Translations under genes and position numbers: made by a program
Notes under the pieces: model-generated
Told to the model about the DNA's origin: nothing
Seen by the model: the letters and a program-made list of their open reading frames with translations, nothing else
Database searches by the model: none
In this document: positions 62,146-64,000 of the stretch, in pieces
Layout of the letters: each line of letters begins with the position of its first letter
Numbering within the stretch: the first letter of the stretch is position 1
NCBI RefSeq assembly: GCF_028688855.1
Contig: NZ_JAQTXI010000008.1
Location: 99,622-163,621, forward strand
DNA from: Neomegalonema sp.
GTDB lineage: Bacteria > Pseudomonadota > Alphaproteobacteria > Rhodobacterales > Rhodobacteraceae
Direction: 5' to 3'
DNA length: 64,000 nucleotides

Positions 62146-63186
62146 ATGAGCCGTGACGCCCCGCATCTGCTCGACCTGCCGCCGCCCGCGCCCGGCGAAG
62201 CCCTGGAGGTCGCGCCGGGACTGCTCTGGATGCGCTTCCGGCTGCCCTTCGCGCTGAACCACGTGAATCTCTACGCCGTCGACGAGGGCGAAGCCGAGGG
62301 CTGGGCGCTCTTCGACGCCGGACTCGGGGTGGAGGAGACCTATGCGGCCTGGGAAGCGGCTCTGGCGGGGCCTCTGCGCGGCAGACGGGTTTCGCGGCTG
62401 ATCGTCAGCCATTTCCATCCCGATCATGTGGGGGCGGCGGGCTGGCTCCTGCGGCGGCTCGGGAATCCGCCGCTGCACATGACCGAAACCGAATATCTCT
62501 TTGCGCGCTACATGATGGCGGGCGGAGAGACCACGGAGGATCCGCTCTATGCGGGCTTCTACCGACGCCATGGCGCCACGCAGGAAGAGACGCGCATCCT
62601 CATCGAGCGCGGCCACAACTACCTCCGCCGCGTGACGGGGCTTCCGGCGGCCTTCCATCCTCTGGAGCGGAAGGTCCCGCTGGTTCTGGGCGGGCGGAGC
62701 TTCCGTCTGCTGATCGGGACCGGCCATGCTCCGGCCCAGGCGATGCTCCATTGCGCCGAGGAGGGGATTCTCCTCGCGGCGGATCAGGTGCTCGGGCGGA
62801 TCACGCCGAACATCTCGGTCCACGCCATGGAGCCCGAAGCCGATCCGGTGGCGCGCTTCCTCGAATCCCTGGAGGATCTGCGCGGCGAGGTTCCGGACGA
62901 GACTCTGGTCCTGCCCGGCCATGAACAGCCCCTGACGCGCCTGCACGGGCGGCTGGAGGATCTGGCGGCCCATCACGAGGCGCGATGCGTCGTGGTCCGG
63001 GAGTTCTGCGGCAGGGAGCCTCTGAGCGTGGCCGAACTGACGCCCCTGCTCTTCACGCGGCCTCTGGACCCGCATCAGAAGTCCTTCGCCTTCGCCGAGG
63101 CCCTCGCCCATGTGAACCATCTCGTCGCGCGCGGCGAGATGGCCTGGGTCGAGAAGGGCGAGGTCTGGAAGGCGAAGGCCGTCTGA
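62146..63186 (+). CDS. metallo-beta-lactamase-fold hydrolase
   Basis: 346 residues. The zinc motif is SHFHPDHVGAAGWLL (HxHxDH). Other ligand positions are in GTGHAPAQAM, LLAADQVLG (bridging Asp) and VLPGHEQPL (last His). The protein has a C-terminal helical and winged region (RCVVVREFCGREPLSVAELTPLLF) typical of the LACTB2/MBL group with a C-terminal winged-helix domain. It probably hydrolyses a thioester or lactone. Position opposite an aromatic acid importer suggests a link, but this is weak. Confidence 0.85.
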   Translation: MSRDAPHLLDLPPPAPGEALEVAPGLLWMRFRLPFALNHVNLYAVDEGEAEGWALFDAGLGVEETYAAWEAALAGPLRGRRVSRLIVSHFHPDHVGAAGWLLRRLGNPPLHMTETEYLFARYMMAGGETTEDPLYAGFYRRHGATQEETRILIERGHNYLRRVTGLPAAFHPLERKVPLVLGGRSFRLLIGTGHAPAQAMLHCAEEGILLAADQVLGRITPNISVHAMEPEADPVARFLESLEDLRGEVPDETLVLPGHEQPLTRLHGRLEDLAAHHEARCVVVREFCGREPLSVAELTPLLFTRPLDPHQKSFAFAEALAHVNHLVARGEMAWVEKGEVWKAKAV

Positions 63187-63192
63187 GGCGCG

Positions 63193-64000
63193 TCACCCCA
63201 TCAGGCGGCGGCTGAGATAGGCGTATTCCAGAGCCAGCCGCCGCGCCGTCTCGCGCAGGTTGGCCGCCGCGCCATGGCCGCCGTCGGTGTTTTCGTAGAA
63301 CAGCGTCGGATAGCCCAGCTCCTCCAGCTTCGCGGCGGCCCGTCGGGCGTGGCCGGGATGCACGCGGTCGTCCTTGGTCGAGGTGTGGATGAAGACCTCG
63401 GGATAGGGCTGGCCCGCCCGCAGATTCTGATAGGGCGAATAGGCTTCGATCCAGGCGCGTTCCTCGGGGATCTCGGGATCGCCGTATTCCCCGACCCATG
63501 AGGGGCCCGCCAGCAGCTTGTGATAGCGCAGCATGTCGAAGAGCGGCACCTGGATCACGGCGGCGTTGATGAGGTCCGGACGCTGGGTGAGCGTCACGCC
63601 CATCAGAAGCCCGCCCTGGCTGCCGCCCATGATCCCGAGCTTCTTCGGGCTCGTGATCCTGCGCCGGATGAGGTCTTCGGCCACGGCCTGGAAATCCTCA
63701 TGCGTGCGGTGGCGGTTCTCCTTGATGGCGCATTGATGCCATTTCGGCCCGAATTCGCCGCCGCCGCGGATGTTCGCCACCACATGGATTCCGCCGCGCT
63801 CCAGCCAGAGCTTGCCGATGGTCGCGGAATAGGCGGGCGCAAGCGGAATCTCGAAGCCGCCGTAGCCGTAGAGCAGGGTGGGATTCGAGCCGTCCATGGG
63901 GGCCTCGGCCCGGCGGATGACGCAATAGGGGATCAGGGTTCCATCCCTGGAGGGCGCTTCGAGCTGCTCGACGATCAGGCCCGAGGCGTCGAAGCGCTCC
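63193..64000 (-). CDS. prolyl oligopeptidase family (S9) serine peptidase, C-terminal part (truncated by window edge)
   Basis: About 269 codons are visible, open to the window end. The catalytic Ser is in GIMGGSQGGLLMG, the Asp in STKDDRVHPGHARR and the His in DGGHGAAANL. FDASGLIVEQLEAPSRDG and LLYGYGGFEIPLAPAY precede them, with ANIRGGGEFGPKWHQ in the expected place. The N-terminal beta-propeller lies outside. It cleaves short peptides. It ends six bases from the convergent hydrolase gene. Confidence 0.93.
   Translation of the reverse strand, partial: ERFDASGLIVEQLEAPSRDGTLIPYCVIRRAEAPMDGSNPTLLYGYGGFEIPLAPAYSATIGKLWLERGGIHVVANIRGGGEFGPKWHQCAIKENRHRTHEDFQAVAEDLIRRRITSPKKLGIMGGSQGGLLMGVTLTQRPDLINAAVIQVPLFDMLRYHKLLAGPSWVGEYGDPEIPEERAWIEAYSPYQNLRAGQPYPEVFIHTSTKDDRVHPGHARRAAAKLEELGYPTLFYENTDGGHGAAANLRETARRLALEYAYLSRRLMG

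Noticed and set aside
1..64000. CRISPR arrays, insertion sequences, prophage, tRNA or rRNA genes
   Set aside because: No regularly spaced repeats, transposase or integrase reading frames, phage genes or recognisable RNA genes were found by reading both strands.

Overview
The window is 64 kb of GC-rich, densely packed chromosome from what looks like a free-living, heterotrophic alphaproteobacterium, probably Rhodobacterales-like. The basis for this is codon use, the many ABC uptake systems, and the gene order of the phenylacetate and purine clusters. The genus cannot be fixed from sequence alone. I see no rRNA, tRNA, CRISPR array, insertion sequence or prophage. Almost every gene sits in a tight operon with 1-8 bp overlaps, and nearly all of them concern uptake and breakdown of small organic nutrients.

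Layout. 1-1059: 5' part of a large transglutaminase-like protein (minus strand). 1319-7614: dipeptide ABC importer followed by an M19 dipeptidase. 7680-14230 (minus): branched-chain-type ABC importer (livKHMGF order) ending in a fused enoyl-CoA hydratase/3-hydroxyacyl-CoA dehydrogenase. 14501-27658: a phenylacetate (paa) catabolic cluster made of two converging operons, paaG-I-K-R (plus) and paaJ-A-B-C-D-E-X-Z-Y (minus, X being an unusual PaaA/PaaC relative), plus an upstream paaX-type regulator. Two nearly identical 18-bp sites, one before each operon, are the likely operators of the TetR-family regulator. The fused hydratase/dehydrogenase probably supplies the PaaF and PaaH steps, which have no separate genes here.

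27766-38178: gluconokinase and a two-part PIG-L deacetylase (minus), divergent from a sugar-type ABC importer operon. That operon contains an argininosuccinate-lyase-like enzyme with altered active-site motifs and ends in adenine deaminase. This combination is the best candidate in the window for an undescribed catabolic system. 38411-51832: purine catabolism and nucleobase/nucleoside uptake: xdhABC, an allantoinase with a degenerate OHCU-decarboxylase tail, ureidoglycine aminohydrolase, ureidoglycolate lyase, guanine deaminase, and a BMP-family ABC importer. Uricase, HIU hydrolase, a functional OHCU decarboxylase and allantoate amidohydrolase are not in the window.

51895-56847: coniferyl-type aldehyde dehydrogenase, an unknown secreted protein, and UDP-glucose dehydrogenase plus UDP-glucuronate epimerase for surface polysaccharide precursors. 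57002-61978 (minus): a second branched-chain-type importer with a 4-hydroxybenzoyl-CoA-thioesterase-like gene, suggesting an aromatic acid substrate. Its livH ribosome-binding site lies inside a perfect 12-bp hairpin. 62146-64000: a metallo-beta-lactamase-fold hydrolase and the C-terminal part of a prolyl oligopeptidase cut by the window edge.
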